Of a stretch of 64,000 nucleotides of DNA, positions 8,581-16,704 are shown one piece after another (the first letter of the stretch is position 1; every line of letters begins with the position of its first letter). The notes below the pieces were generated by a model. The model was not told the origin of the DNA and ran no database searches. It saw only the letters and a program-made list of their open reading frames with translations. This DNA comes from JAAYJR01 sp964545315 (lineage in GTDB: Bacteria; Bacteroidota; Bacteroidia; Bacteroidales; Prolixibacteraceae), in NCBI GenBank assembly GCA_964545315.1, contig CAZJGI010000010.1:10169-74168 (forward strand), read 5' to 3'. The translations under genes and the position numbers were made by a program.

Positions 8581-9331
8581 AATACCCAGCTTTTTTCAGA
8601 TATTTTTTCAGGTCAGGAATAGTTATTGTTCCGAAATGAAATACCGATGCTGCCAGCAATATTGTAGCACCTGCTTTTATTGCTTCAGGGAAATGCTCAA
8701 GTTTCCCTGCTCCGCCTGAAGCGACTACCTCAGCATTAACAGAATTTTTAATGGCTCTTATTACAGGCAGGTCATATCCGGAAAGGGCGCCGTCGCCTGC
8801 CTTGCTGGTAGGCAATATTGCCGGGACCCCATATCCGTCAATGCGCTTTGCCCATTCGATGGCATCAGTTTCTGTTGCTATCCTCCCGCCATTTATATAA
8901 ACTTCATATCCTGAAGGCATTTTATCGTTTTTGTCTACATCAATAGCAACAGTTATCCTATCAGCCCCAAAAGCTTTAATCATTTCAGGAATGAGTTCAG
9001 GATTACGATATGCAGCGCTACTTGTCGATACCTTATCTGCACCTGCCCTGAGAATAGCTTCTGCTGATTTAACATCTGATATTCCTCCGCCTACAGTGAA
9101 TGGAATAGTTACAACCCCGGCTACTGCCTTAACCACATCGATCATAGTGGCACGATTTTCATGTGTGGCCGTAATGTCCAGCATGGCTATCTCATCTGCG
9201 CCTGCATCGCAATAAGCCTTTGCACATTCAACCGGATCACCGGCATCCTTTATATCAACAAAATGTACTCCTTTTACTACACGTCCGTTTTGCATATCCA
9301 GACACGGCATAATTCGAATTGGTTTGTCCAT
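8579..9331 (-). CDS. hisF: Imidazole glycerol phosphate synthase cyclase subunit-like protein (divergent HisF)
   Basis: A (beta/alpha)8-barrel protein of 250 aa. With HisH, HisF cyclises the PRFAR intermediate to imidazole glycerol phosphate plus AICAR. The start is the ATG at 9331 (MDKPIRIMPCLDM). The upstream ATG at 9433 would add 34 unrelated residues. Catalytic Asp candidates are in MPCLDMQNG and VAIDVDK. The phosphate-site motifs TVGGGI and VASGGAGKLEHF are intact. The usual LTS-(M/I)DRDGT loop reads PTSKAGDGAL here, keeping only the second Asp. No other his biosynthesis gene is adjacent, which is unusual. A HisF paralogue with a different partner (WbuZ-like) is an alternative. Confidence 0.78.
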   Translation of the reverse strand: MDKPIRIMPCLDMQNGRVVKGVHFVDIKDAGDPVECAKAYCDAGADEIAMLDITATHENRATMIDVVKAVAGVVTIPFTVGGGISDVKSAEAILRAGADKVSTSSAAYRNPELIPEMIKAFGADRITVAIDVDKNDKMPSGYEVYINGGRIATETDAIEWAKRIDGYGVPAILPTSKAGDGALSGYDLPVIRAIKNSVNAEVVASGGAGKLEHFPEAIKAGATILLAASVFHFGTITIPDLKKYLKKAGY

Positions 9332-9600
9332 TTTTTTTCTGCTATTTTTAATTTGTGTAAAAGTAATAAAAATAGTATTGATGTCCGGATTATTGTTTTT
9401 GGAAACCTGGAAAGCCCTGTATAAATAAAACAATATTTACATTTTTCTTTATTAAATACTGTAATTTATAATAATCGCTTTGAGAATATGTTAATTTTAG
9501 GATTTTATATTTTTGTCTCTAATTACCTGAAGAGTTATGTAGCGATTAAGTTATGAGCATAAATGCTGTATGAAAATGGGGTATAGGGCTTAGTAATTTT

Positions 9601-9700
9601 GATCCGTTGGCTGAAGCCAACGGCAAAGGATAAAGCTTCGGTGATAAAGTATAGTGGTTCAATGCCTTATTATTTGCCGTTCGCTTTAACGAACGGATGG
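9601..9700. repeat. REP-like palindrome pair
   Basis: Two hairpins occur in the 416-bp gap between hisF and the next gene. The first is CCGTTGGCT (9604-9612) facing AGCCAACGG (9615-9623), a perfect 9-bp inverted repeat. The second is CCGTTCG (9677-9683) facing CGAACGG (9690-9696). The second shares TATTTGCCG-TCGCT with 3631-3646 and resembles the hairpin at 43457-43474, indicating a dispersed repeat family. The rest of the gap is AT-rich with no gene seen. Confidence 0.7.
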
Positions 9701-9747
9701 TTTAAAACAATTAATTGAATATTAAACGTTTAAAAAGTTATATTCAA

Positions 9748-11274
9748 ATGAAGATATCTGATATAGAAAACATTGAATTAAAATATCTCAGTATCGAAGA
9801 TTACCAGGAACTGAAGGAGGTGATGATCTCAGCTTATTCCTCGATGCCTGAAGCTTACTGGCAGGAAAAGCATATAAGTTCACTTATCAGCAAATTTCCT
9901 GAAGGTCAGGTGGTAATAAAAATAAACGGTCAACTTGCAGGATCTGCATTGTCAATTATTGTGGATTATGACCGGTTTACTGATAATCATACTTACAAGG
10001 AGATCACAGCTGATTACACTTTTAATTCGCACGATAGAAATGGTGATATTTTATATGGAATAGATGTATTCGTTAAACCTGAATACAGGGGACTTCGTCT
10101 TGGAAGGAGACTTTACGACTACAGAAAGGAACTTTGTGAAAAACTAAATCTAAGAGGTATAACATTTGGAGGAAGGATCCCAAATTATCATAAATACTCT
10201 GATAACCTGAGTCCTAAGGAGTATATTCAGAAAGTGCGGAATAAAGAAATTCATGATCCGGTACTTAATTTTCAGATATCCAACGATTTTCACCCATCAA
10301 AAGTTTTAAAAGGTTATCTGGAGGGAGATGAGGCATCTAATGAATATGCAGTATTACTGAAATGGGACAATATTTACTATGAAAAACCATCAAAAAAGGC
10401 TGCGACAAAAAAGAAGGTAGTCCGTATAGGTTTAATACAATGGCAGATGCGGCCTTATAAAAATTTGGATGAGCTTATGCAGCAAGCTGAATTTTTTATT
10501 GATGCAGTTTCAGGTTACCACTCAGATTTTGCCCTTTTCCCGGAATTTTTCAATGCTCCTCTGATGGCTGAAAATAATCATCTTTCTGAGCCGGCTGCAA
10601 TTCGTGAACTGGCTAAATACACTGACCGGATAATTGAAAAGTTATCAGAGTTTTCCATTTCGTATAATATCAATATTATTTCGGGTAGTATGCCTGAAGT
10701 TAGAAACGGTATATTGTATAATGTGGGTCACCTGTGTAAGCGTGATGGCTCAGTTGAGAGATATGAAAAATTACATGTTACCCCTGATGAAGTTAAAGTG
10801 TGGGGAATGCAGGGAGGAAATGAAATAAAGGTCTTTGATACCGATTGTGGTAAAATAGGAATATTAATATGCTATGATGCAGAGTTTCCGGAATTATGCC
10901 GTTTACTGGCAGATGAAGGTATGGACATATTGTTTGTGCCTTTTCTCACTGATACTCAAAACGGATATTCCAGGGTGAGGCACTGTGCCCAGGCCCGGGC
11001 TATAGAGAATGAATGTTACGTTGTTATTGCAGGTAGTGTGGGGAATTTACCAAATGTGCATAATATGGATATACAGTTTGCCCAATCAATGGTGTTTACT
11101 CCCTGCGACTTTGCATTTCCGACTAACGGGATTAAAGCTGAGGCTACTCCAAATACAGAAATGATATTAATAGCAGATGTTGATATTGACCTTCTGCGGG
11201 AACTAAATCAGTTTGGCAGTGTAAGAAATTTAAAAGACAGGAGAAAAGACTTGTTTGAACTTAAGAAAAAATAG
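9748..11274 (+). CDS. GNAT acetyltransferase-nitrilase (carbon-nitrogen hydrolase) fusion protein
   Basis: Two-domain cytoplasmic enzyme of about 508 aa. The N-terminal GNAT domain (about residues 1-210) has the acetyl-CoA-binding motif GIDVFVKPEYRGLRLGRRLYDYR. After a Lys-rich linker, the nitrilase-superfamily domain shows the Glu-Lys-Cys triad: FPEFF, EKLHVTP and ICYDAEFPEL (Cys375). The ATG at 9748 is preferred. A TTG at 9715 would add 11 residues. This domain pair is a known Bacteroidota architecture with no assigned substrate. An amide hydrolysis coupled to N-acetylation is only inference. The nuclease-like gene follows 25 bp later, so the two are probably co-transcribed. Confidence 0.85.
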   Translation: MKISDIENIELKYLSIEDYQELKEVMISAYSSMPEAYWQEKHISSLISKFPEGQVVIKINGQLAGSALSIIVDYDRFTDNHTYKEITADYTFNSHDRNGDILYGIDVFVKPEYRGLRLGRRLYDYRKELCEKLNLRGITFGGRIPNYHKYSDNLSPKEYIQKVRNKEIHDPVLNFQISNDFHPSKVLKGYLEGDEASNEYAVLLKWDNIYYEKPSKKAATKKKVVRIGLIQWQMRPYKNLDELMQQAEFFIDAVSGYHSDFALFPEFFNAPLMAENNHLSEPAAIRELAKYTDRIIEKLSEFSISYNINIISGSMPEVRNGILYNVGHLCKRDGSVERYEKLHVTPDEVKVWGMQGGNEIKVFDTDCGKIGILICYDAEFPELCRLLADEGMDILFVPFLTDTQNGYSRVRHCAQARAIENECYVVIAGSVGNLPNVHNMDIQFAQSMVFTPCDFAFPTNGIKAEATPNTEMILIADVDIDLLRELNQFGSVRNLKDRRKDLFELKKK

Positions 11275-11299
11275 TTTGATACCTTCAGAAAATATTATA

Positions 11300-12121
11300 A
11301 TGATAAGAAAAGCATCAGGGGAAGAAGAACCTTTCGATGCTGATAAATTGAAACATTCATTGTTAAGGGTGGGAGCTTCAGAAGAGGTAGCCAATGAAAT
11401 TACAGATCATATTAATGACTGGATCTATCCGGGAATTACGACAAAGAAAATTTATTTCCGTGCGATCTCTATTCTGCGCAGTAAAAGAACAGTTTCAGCT
11501 TTGCGGTATAAACTAAAGCAGGCCATGTTCGAATTGGGCCCCACAGGTTATCCTTTTGAACATTTAATAGGAAGAATTTTTAAAAATAAAGGATATAAAG
11601 TTGAGGTGGGAAAAATTATAGAAGGGCACTGCGTTTCTCATGAAATGGACGTAATTGCCACTAACAGTATGCACCAAATCCTTGTTGAATGCAAATACAG
11701 CAGTTCCCAGGGTAAACAGGTAAGCGTCCAGGTACCATTGTATGTTCGTTCACGTGTTGATGATATAATAAGAAGGAGAAGAGAATTACCTGAATATCAG
11801 GGTATGGAATTTTTTGGATGGGTAGTCACCAATACACGCTTCTCAATCGATTCTATAGATTACAGTAAATGCTCGGGGATAAGGATACTCGGATGGGACT
11901 ATCCTGAAGGTGAGGGGCTTAAAGAGATTATTGAGAGAGAGAAATTATATCCGGTCACTATTGTTTCTAATCTTACAAAAAAAGAAAAAGGAATTTTAAT
12001 GGAACAAGGTGTGGTCGTTTGTTCTCAGTTAATGGAAGATATGCGGTTAATTGATCAGTTACAGCTTCCGAAAAGAAAATATAACGCACTGAAAAAAGAG
12101 CTTAAAGAAATTTGTGATTGA
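11300..12121 (+). CDS. ATP-cone domain fused to a restriction endonuclease-like (Mrr-type) domain
   Basis: A 273-aa protein. The N-terminal part (about residues 1-85) is an ATP-cone, the nucleotide-sensing fold of NrdR and ribonucleotide reductases: MIRKASGEEEPFDADKLKHSLLRVGA. The middle is a PD-(D/E)XK nuclease fold, with EMDVIATNSMHQILVECKYS supplying the Asp and Glu-x-Lys residues. The C-terminal third has no recognised domain. The ATG at 11300 is chosen over the frame opening at 11255, which would overlap the upstream gene. A nucleotide-regulated DNase or repair role is inferred from the domains. No methyltransferase is nearby, so a standard restriction system is unlikely. Confidence 0.8.
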   Translation: MIRKASGEEEPFDADKLKHSLLRVGASEEVANEITDHINDWIYPGITTKKIYFRAISILRSKRTVSALRYKLKQAMFELGPTGYPFEHLIGRIFKNKGYKVEVGKIIEGHCVSHEMDVIATNSMHQILVECKYSSSQGKQVSVQVPLYVRSRVDDIIRRRRELPEYQGMEFFGWVVTNTRFSIDSIDYSKCSGIRILGWDYPEGEGLKEIIEREKLYPVTIVSNLTKKEKGILMEQGVVVCSQLMEDMRLIDQLQLPKRKYNALKKELKEICD

Positions 12122-12138
12122 TTTTATTATGTAAAAAA

Positions 12139-12939
12139 ATGTATTATCAGTTAAGGTCAATATTATTCGCTCTGTTTTTTGTAAATACGGCTTTCTCTAC
12201 TCCGGGGCAGGATATAATATTTGTTGAATACAAAACAGAAGAATTTAACTTCATGGGCAGGGAAGCCAAAATTGTTTTCCCAAATACTCCTGATGAAGAC
12301 AGAAACTGGATTTGGCGGGCACGCTTTTGGGGTCATGAGCCACAGGTTGACAAGGCATTGCTTTCTAAAGGTTTTCATCTGGTTTATGTTGACGTAGCGG
12401 GCTTATATGGTAATCCTGAAGCTGTTGAAATATGGAACCGTTTTTATGAGTTTATTTCTGTCAAGTATAAACTTAATCCTAAAGTGGTTCTCGAAGGAAT
12501 GAGCAGGGGAGGACTTATCGTTTACAACTGGGCGTCACAAAATACTGATAAAGTTAAATGTATTTATGCTGATGCGCCTGTTTGCGATATAAAAAGCTGG
12601 CCGGGTGGATTATTCAACGGTAAAGGTTCTCCTGAATCCTGGATAGAGTGTCTGAGAGTTTATAATCTGAATGAAAAGTCGGTTCTTGGTTTTGAGGGTA
12701 TACCTTTAAATACTTGTATTAATGTTGCAAAGGCCGGTATTCCTGTAATACATGTATGCGGGGATGCTGATGAGTCGGTACCTTATGAGGAAAATACTGA
12801 ACTGCTTGCAAAAAAATTCAGGGCCGCGGGAGGTGAAATTAAAATTATACTCAAAGAAGGGATTGGCCATCATCCACATTCTCTTGAAGATCCTGCTCCA
12901 ATTGTTAATTTTATTCTCTCTAAGATGCGGCCTCAGTAA
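12139..12939 (+). CDS. Secreted alpha/beta hydrolase
   Basis: Exported serine hydrolase of 266 aa with a signal peptide (MYYQLRSILFALFFVNTAFS). The nucleophile elbow is EGMSRGG (GxSxG). The acid residue is probably in CGDADESVPYEEN and the His in GIGHHPHS, giving a complete Ser-Asp-His triad. WIWRARFWGHEP near the N-terminus is typical of Bacteroidota esterase/peptidase-like hydrolases found near glycan-degradation genes. The substrate is unknown. The start at 12139 is chosen because the upstream TTG at 12118 overlaps the previous stop. It is followed after 10 bp by the cyclase-family gene. Confidence 0.8.
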   Translation: MYYQLRSILFALFFVNTAFSTPGQDIIFVEYKTEEFNFMGREAKIVFPNTPDEDRNWIWRARFWGHEPQVDKALLSKGFHLVYVDVAGLYGNPEAVEIWNRFYEFISVKYKLNPKVVLEGMSRGGLIVYNWASQNTDKVKCIYADAPVCDIKSWPGGLFNGKGSPESWIECLRVYNLNEKSVLGFEGIPLNTCINVAKAGIPVIHVCGDADESVPYEENTELLAKKFRAAGGEIKIILKEGIGHHPHSLEDPAPIVNFILSKMRPQ

Positions 12940-12949
12940 CCTATATTAT

Positions 12950-13579
12950 ATGAAAATTTTTGACCTGTCACATACTCTTGATGATAAAATTCCGGTGTAC
13001 CCGGGAACACCACTTCCTGTTATTAAAAAATATGCCACAATTGCTAAGGACGGATTCAATGAAACTCATTTCTGTTTAACATCACATACAGGAACTCATA
13101 TTGATGCTCCTTACCATATGATTGAACGCGGGGAAAAGCTGGATCATATGCCCCTCAATACATTTACAGGCAAGGCATTGGTGATTAATGTGCCCGGTAA
13201 AGAACACTTCATACAAAAGGAAATGATACTTAACGCCGGCAATACTTTGGAAAATGTTGATTTTTTGCTGTTTTATACGGGATGGAGCAAATTTTGGGGT
13301 AGTCGGGAATATTTTAAAGATTATCCTGTTTTATCATCTCATGCATTGGAATTATTACTTTCGATGAATTTAAAAGGTGTCGGGTTTGATACTGTTTCAG
13401 TCGATGAAATGGATAGTGTCGACTACAAGATACATTTTGCACTCCTTAGGAAAGGAATTATTATTATCGAGAACCTCAATATCCCGAATGAATTACCTTC
13501 CAAAGGTGACTTTTTCTGTTTCCCTCTTTCATACAAAGATGCAGACGGCTCTCCTGTAAGAGCTGTATTCATTATTTAG
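12950..13579 (+). CDS. Cyclase family protein (kynurenine formamidase-like metal hydrolase)
   Basis: A 209-aa protein of the PF04199 family, which includes arylformamidases and isatin hydrolases. The metal-binding motif HTGTHIDAPYHM is intact, and the N-terminal FDLSHTLDDKIPVYPGTPLP is characteristic. No kynurenine-pathway genes are nearby, so the substrate is open. The ATG at 12950 starts 10 bp after the alpha/beta hydrolase, and the two genes are probably co-transcribed. A frame opening further upstream overlaps that gene and is not used. Confidence 0.85.
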   Translation: MKIFDLSHTLDDKIPVYPGTPLPVIKKYATIAKDGFNETHFCLTSHTGTHIDAPYHMIERGEKLDHMPLNTFTGKALVINVPGKEHFIQKEMILNAGNTLENVDFLLFYTGWSKFWGSREYFKDYPVLSSHALELLLSMNLKGVGFDTVSVDEMDSVDYKIHFALLRKGIIIIENLNIPNELPSKGDFFCFPLSYKDADGSPVRAVFII

Positions 13580-13624
13580 GTATCGAGGCCTGTTATATCC
13601 AAATGGTAATATATTACTAAACAT

Positions 13625-14788
13625 CTAAGTCTGTTGTAATTTTTTTTGCTTATAAAGAGTTACTGTAGTTCCTGTATTTTTTTTGAAAGCCCTGTTAAAT
13701 GAACTTAGTGAGCCAAAGCCTGATTCAGTTGCTATAGTTTGAAGTGAATAATTTTTATTTCTTACATCATTCAACAATGAAATTGAATGTTCTATGCGAT
13801 ATTTATTAACCAGATCATTAAAGCTTAAATTGAATTCGGTGTTTATCAGGTTTGATACGTATGTCCGGTTTGTATTCATTTCTCTGCAAAGATCTGTAAT
13901 TTTTAACTCAGGATTGAGATATTTTTTATCCTTTTCCAGAATACTGATCAAACTGTTCTTTAATTTCCCATTGCGGCCATGCCCGTTTGTCGTTGCTTCA
14001 GGACAATTTACTTTTTCGTCTTCGTTAAAAGTGTTAATTGTAAAATTTTGTTTATTTCCCAGAATTCCGATTATGAAAAATAATGTGCTGAATATGATTG
14101 AGGGCACTGCCAGCAATATATTATTATCTGTAAAAATACCCCTGCCTAAAATGTTAGCAACTGAGCTGGCTATAGAAGTAATTAAAAATGAAATGCTTAA
14201 TAATTTTATCCATATGAGCTCCCTTCCCTGCATATTTGAATAGAAATTTGAAATCCGTTCATTATGCCTTGTAGCCAGCAAATATCCAAGAATCAAATAA
14301 ATAAAAGTTTGAAAGCCAAAAACAATACGACTGAAAAAAAATACCCTGGACATAAGAATTAAACCTAATGATGAATCCTTCCCCGGGAGATTGTACTCGA
14401 TTAAAACAAGTTCATAATACCTGCCTTTTTCCTCCTGAGACAAAAAAAGTGAAATTATTAATAATGTTGAAGAAAAAATAATAGCCGGTAAAAAGTGTAT
14501 TATGTAATTTTTTTTGAAGTTTAAATCACAAGTAAGAAGACGTATGTAAATATAATACATAGGGTAAACGGAAAGGCTGGTTAGATTGTAGACCCAGTCT
14601 GTTTTAAAATAAATTTCCCTCTCCGCTAAAAAAAAGAAAGCGTGACAAGTGTACAATGATGCAGTTACAAGCATAAATAAACCCAACCAGTACCGCGCTT
14701 TATTTGTTGAGAATTTATAGGTCAAAAAAACTAATCCCCAGAAAAATGTAATAAAAACCGGTATAAATACAATCATTTGCCTTAACAT
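13625..14788 (-). CDS. Membrane-anchored AraC family transcriptional regulator
   Basis: 387-aa regulator. The N-terminal 240 residues hold about six or seven hydrophobic segments. The C-terminal 110 residues are an AraC-type double HTH (LKITDLCREMNTNRTYVSNLIN and then LQTIATESGFGSLSSFNRAFKKNTG). This architecture is a common Bacteroidota type that may sense a membrane or periplasmic signal. It is divergent from the unknown gene at 15004, and the 215-bp space between them contains an inverted repeat. A possible -7 element for it, TATATTTG read on the minus strand, lies at 14878-14885. Confidence 0.88.
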   Translation of the reverse strand: MLRQMIVFIPVFITFFWGLVFLTYKFSTNKARYWLGLFMLVTASLYTCHAFFFLAEREIYFKTDWVYNLTSLSVYPMYYIYIRLLTCDLNFKKNYIIHFLPAIIFSSTLLIISLFLSQEEKGRYYELVLIEYNLPGKDSSLGLILMSRVFFFSRIVFGFQTFIYLILGYLLATRHNERISNFYSNMQGRELIWIKLLSISFLITSIASSVANILGRGIFTDNNILLAVPSIIFSTLFFIIGILGNKQNFTINTFNEDEKVNCPEATTNGHGRNGKLKNSLISILEKDKKYLNPELKITDLCREMNTNRTYVSNLINTEFNLSFNDLVNKYRIEHSISLLNDVRNKNYSLQTIATESGFGSLSSFNRAFKKNTGTTVTLYKQKKLQQT

Positions 14789-14950
14789 AACACAACACCA
14801 TCAAAATTTTACATTTTGACTTTTAATTTTTACAATTTAACTATTCACATTTTAACGTCCGGAAATATTTGTAAGCACAAATATAAAACTTGAAATCCTT
14901 AAATCTGTAATCATGGAATATTTTACTGTGAAAAAATCACTTATTTTTTA

Positions 14951-14979
14951 ACGATTAAACTTTTTTCACATATAATCGT
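14951..14979. promoter_or_regulatory. Inverted repeat, candidate operator between the AraC-type regulator and the gene at 15004
   Basis: ACGATTA (14951-14957) and TAATCGT (14973-14979) form a perfect 7-bp inverted repeat with 15 bp between the half-sites. It sits 25-50 bp before the ATG at 15004. The spacing fits a dimeric regulator, and the neighbouring AraC-type protein is the obvious candidate, but this is inference. Confidence 0.35.
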
Positions 14980-15003
14980 CAAAATGTTATTGTAACCTGA
15001 ATT

Positions 15004-15426
15004 ATGAGTGAAACAATTTCATCATTACCATGTAATAAATGGGTAAGATCAGTAATGCTTTTTTTAAAGCCTAAATTGATAATACCCGGGAAATGGTTAT
15101 TATATGAATATTATTCTGAGCCCGAAGATGAACTGTTACATTATCAGGAAAACTATTTGAAGGAAAATAACTTGTATTGGGAAATTGTTTTGGAGCATGG
15201 GGGCTTATTTCAACAAAGATCAAATCTTCCGGTACGGTTTCTTAATGATTGTGAAATTTGTCGATGGAAAATATCTGGGATCTATCTGAAAATAAAAGAC
15301 ACCCAGGGACTTAACTCTAATGAAGTATTTCAAATTGCCATTTTAAAGGATTCTGTAAGATTACTTAAAAAGGATATTTCAGGGCGCATTATTTTTTTTG
15401 GATTTTTCAGAAAACAAGAATTTTAG
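15004..15426 (+). CDS. Hypothetical protein
   Basis: A 140-aa protein with no recognised domain and no clear signal peptide. The sequence alternates charged and aromatic residues (GKWLLYEYYSEPEDELLHYQENYLKENNLYWEIVLE is only partly quoted here by its composition) and suggests a small beta-rich fold. It contains scattered Cys residues (Cys10 and a CEIC pair near residue 79). It is divergent from the AraC-type regulator and lies 64 bp before the PHP gene, which has its own -7 element. Function unknown. Confidence 0.6.
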   Translation: MSETISSLPCNKWVRSVMLFLKPKLIIPGKWLLYEYYSEPEDELLHYQENYLKENNLYWEIVLEHGGLFQQRSNLPVRFLNDCEICRWKISGIYLKIKDTQGLNSNEVFQIAILKDSVRLLKKDISGRIIFFGFFRKQEF

Positions 15427-15439
15427 TCGAATAATATTT

Positions 15440-15447
15440 TAACTTTG
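15440..15447 (+). promoter_or_regulatory. Bacteroidota -7 promoter element for the PHP gene
   Basis: TAACTTTG matches TAnnTTTG and lies 43 bp before the ATG at 15491, in the short gap after the unknown gene. No convincing -33 motif was found. Confidence 0.45.
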
Positions 15448-15490
15448 GAGCATAGTCTTTAGAGTCCAACAAATAAAAAATACAATTATC

Positions 15491-16621
15491 ATGTCAAAAA
15501 TAAGTATATTTTGTCTTGCCTTTTTACTTACAACTATATTAACAAAAGCACAGCCTGATGATGGTATGCTTAGAATGAATGAGTTCAGGAATGTAAAAAA
15601 AAGGACTAATATTATTGTTCCGGATGTTAATGGTTTTCATACCTTAAAGTGTGATTTCCATATGCATACTATGTTCTCTGACGGACTTGTCTGGCCAACT
15701 GTGCGGGTACAGGAGGTATGGCAGGAAGGCCTTGATGTTATGGCCATTACTGACCACATTGAGTATCAGCCCCATTCTGAAGATGTTAATACTGATCACA
15801 ACCGTCCTTATGAAATTGCCAGGGCTATGGCAATAGAAAATAATATTATTTATATAAAGGGCACCGAAATTACCCGTGAAACGCCTCCGGGTCACTTTAA
15901 TGCCCTCTTTATTGGAGATGCCTCAGGTTATATTAAAGATAGAGTAGGTAATTCTAAAGACAAGGAAGCAATATCCAAAGCTGTGGAGCAGGATGCTTTT
16001 ATTTTTTGGAATCATCCCGGATGGAAGGTTAGTCAGATAGAAGGTTCATATGAGTGGGTTGATTTTGTTGATGAATTATATAAAGAAAAATCAGTTCACG
16101 GAATTGAAGTTTTTAATGGTTTCGGTTTTCATAAGAAGGCACTTGACTGGTGTGTCGATAATAACCTTACTGTAATGGGTACAACAGATGTGCATAATAT
16201 TATCGGATATGATTATAACCTGGGTGATCTGGTACACAGAACAATGACTCTGGTTTTTGCAAAAGAGAGAACTGCTGAAGCCGTTAGGGAGGCCCTGGAT
16301 GCAGGCCGTACTGTCGCATGGGCCAGTAAATATATAGCAGGGAAAGAGGAGCATGTAAGGAACCTGTTTTATGCTTGCGTTGAAGCAGGTCAAAAATTTC
16401 ATACTAAGAATGAACGAAATTATTATGAAATAAAAAATAACAGTGATCTCTATTTTGAGATGAAATTAAAATCGGGTGACGGAACAGGCAGTGTTATCCT
16501 TTATCCCCGTTCATCACAGGTTATTACTGCCGGGGCAGATGAAAGAAATCTTGAATATGAGGTTGTTAACGCTTATGTGCGCAGTGACAAAAACCTGATA
16601 GTGAAAATTTTCCTCAATTAA
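15491..16621 (+). CDS. Secreted PHP-domain metal-dependent phosphoesterase
   Basis: Exported 376-aa protein with a signal peptide (MSKISIFCLAFLLTTILTKA). The PHP metal-site motifs are clear: CDFHMHTMFSDG, MAITDHIEYQPH, the GTEITRE glutamate, FWNHPGW and GTTDVHN. The remaining 80-100 C-terminal residues form a beta-rich extension. PHP proteins hydrolyse phosphoesters using a metal cluster. Exported members are common in Bacteroidota and their substrates are mostly unknown. A bidirectional terminator follows. Confidence 0.87.
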   Translation: MSKISIFCLAFLLTTILTKAQPDDGMLRMNEFRNVKKRTNIIVPDVNGFHTLKCDFHMHTMFSDGLVWPTVRVQEVWQEGLDVMAITDHIEYQPHSEDVNTDHNRPYEIARAMAIENNIIYIKGTEITRETPPGHFNALFIGDASGYIKDRVGNSKDKEAISKAVEQDAFIFWNHPGWKVSQIEGSYEWVDFVDELYKEKSVHGIEVFNGFGFHKKALDWCVDNNLTVMGTTDVHNIIGYDYNLGDLVHRTMTLVFAKERTAEAVREALDAGRTVAWASKYIAGKEEHVRNLFYACVEAGQKFHTKNERNYYEIKNNSDLYFEMKLKSGDGTGSVILYPRSSQVITAGADERNLEYEVVNAYVRSDKNLIVKIFLN

Positions 16622-16655
16622 CATTACTATAAAAATACCTTAAATTTTTGATTAT

Positions 16656-16686
16656 AAAAAAAGCCGGTTTTTAAGGCCGGCTTTAC
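16656..16686. terminator. Bidirectional intrinsic terminator
   Basis: AAAGCCGG (16660-16667) pairs with CCGGCTTT (16677-16684) across a 9-nt loop, with an A run before and Ts after. It lies between the 3' ends of the PHP gene and the convergent Cys-repeat gene and can serve both. Confidence 0.75.
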
Positions 16687-16704
16687 TTTACTAAAATGTT
16701 AGTC

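Noticed and set aside
11300..12121. Standard restriction-modification system
   Set aside because: Only a nuclease-like domain fused to an ATP-cone is present. No methyltransferase or specificity gene is nearby.
13794..14243. 149-aa plus-strand frame inside the AraC-type regulator
   Set aside because: Antisense to a complete regulator with a clear HTH. No independent support.
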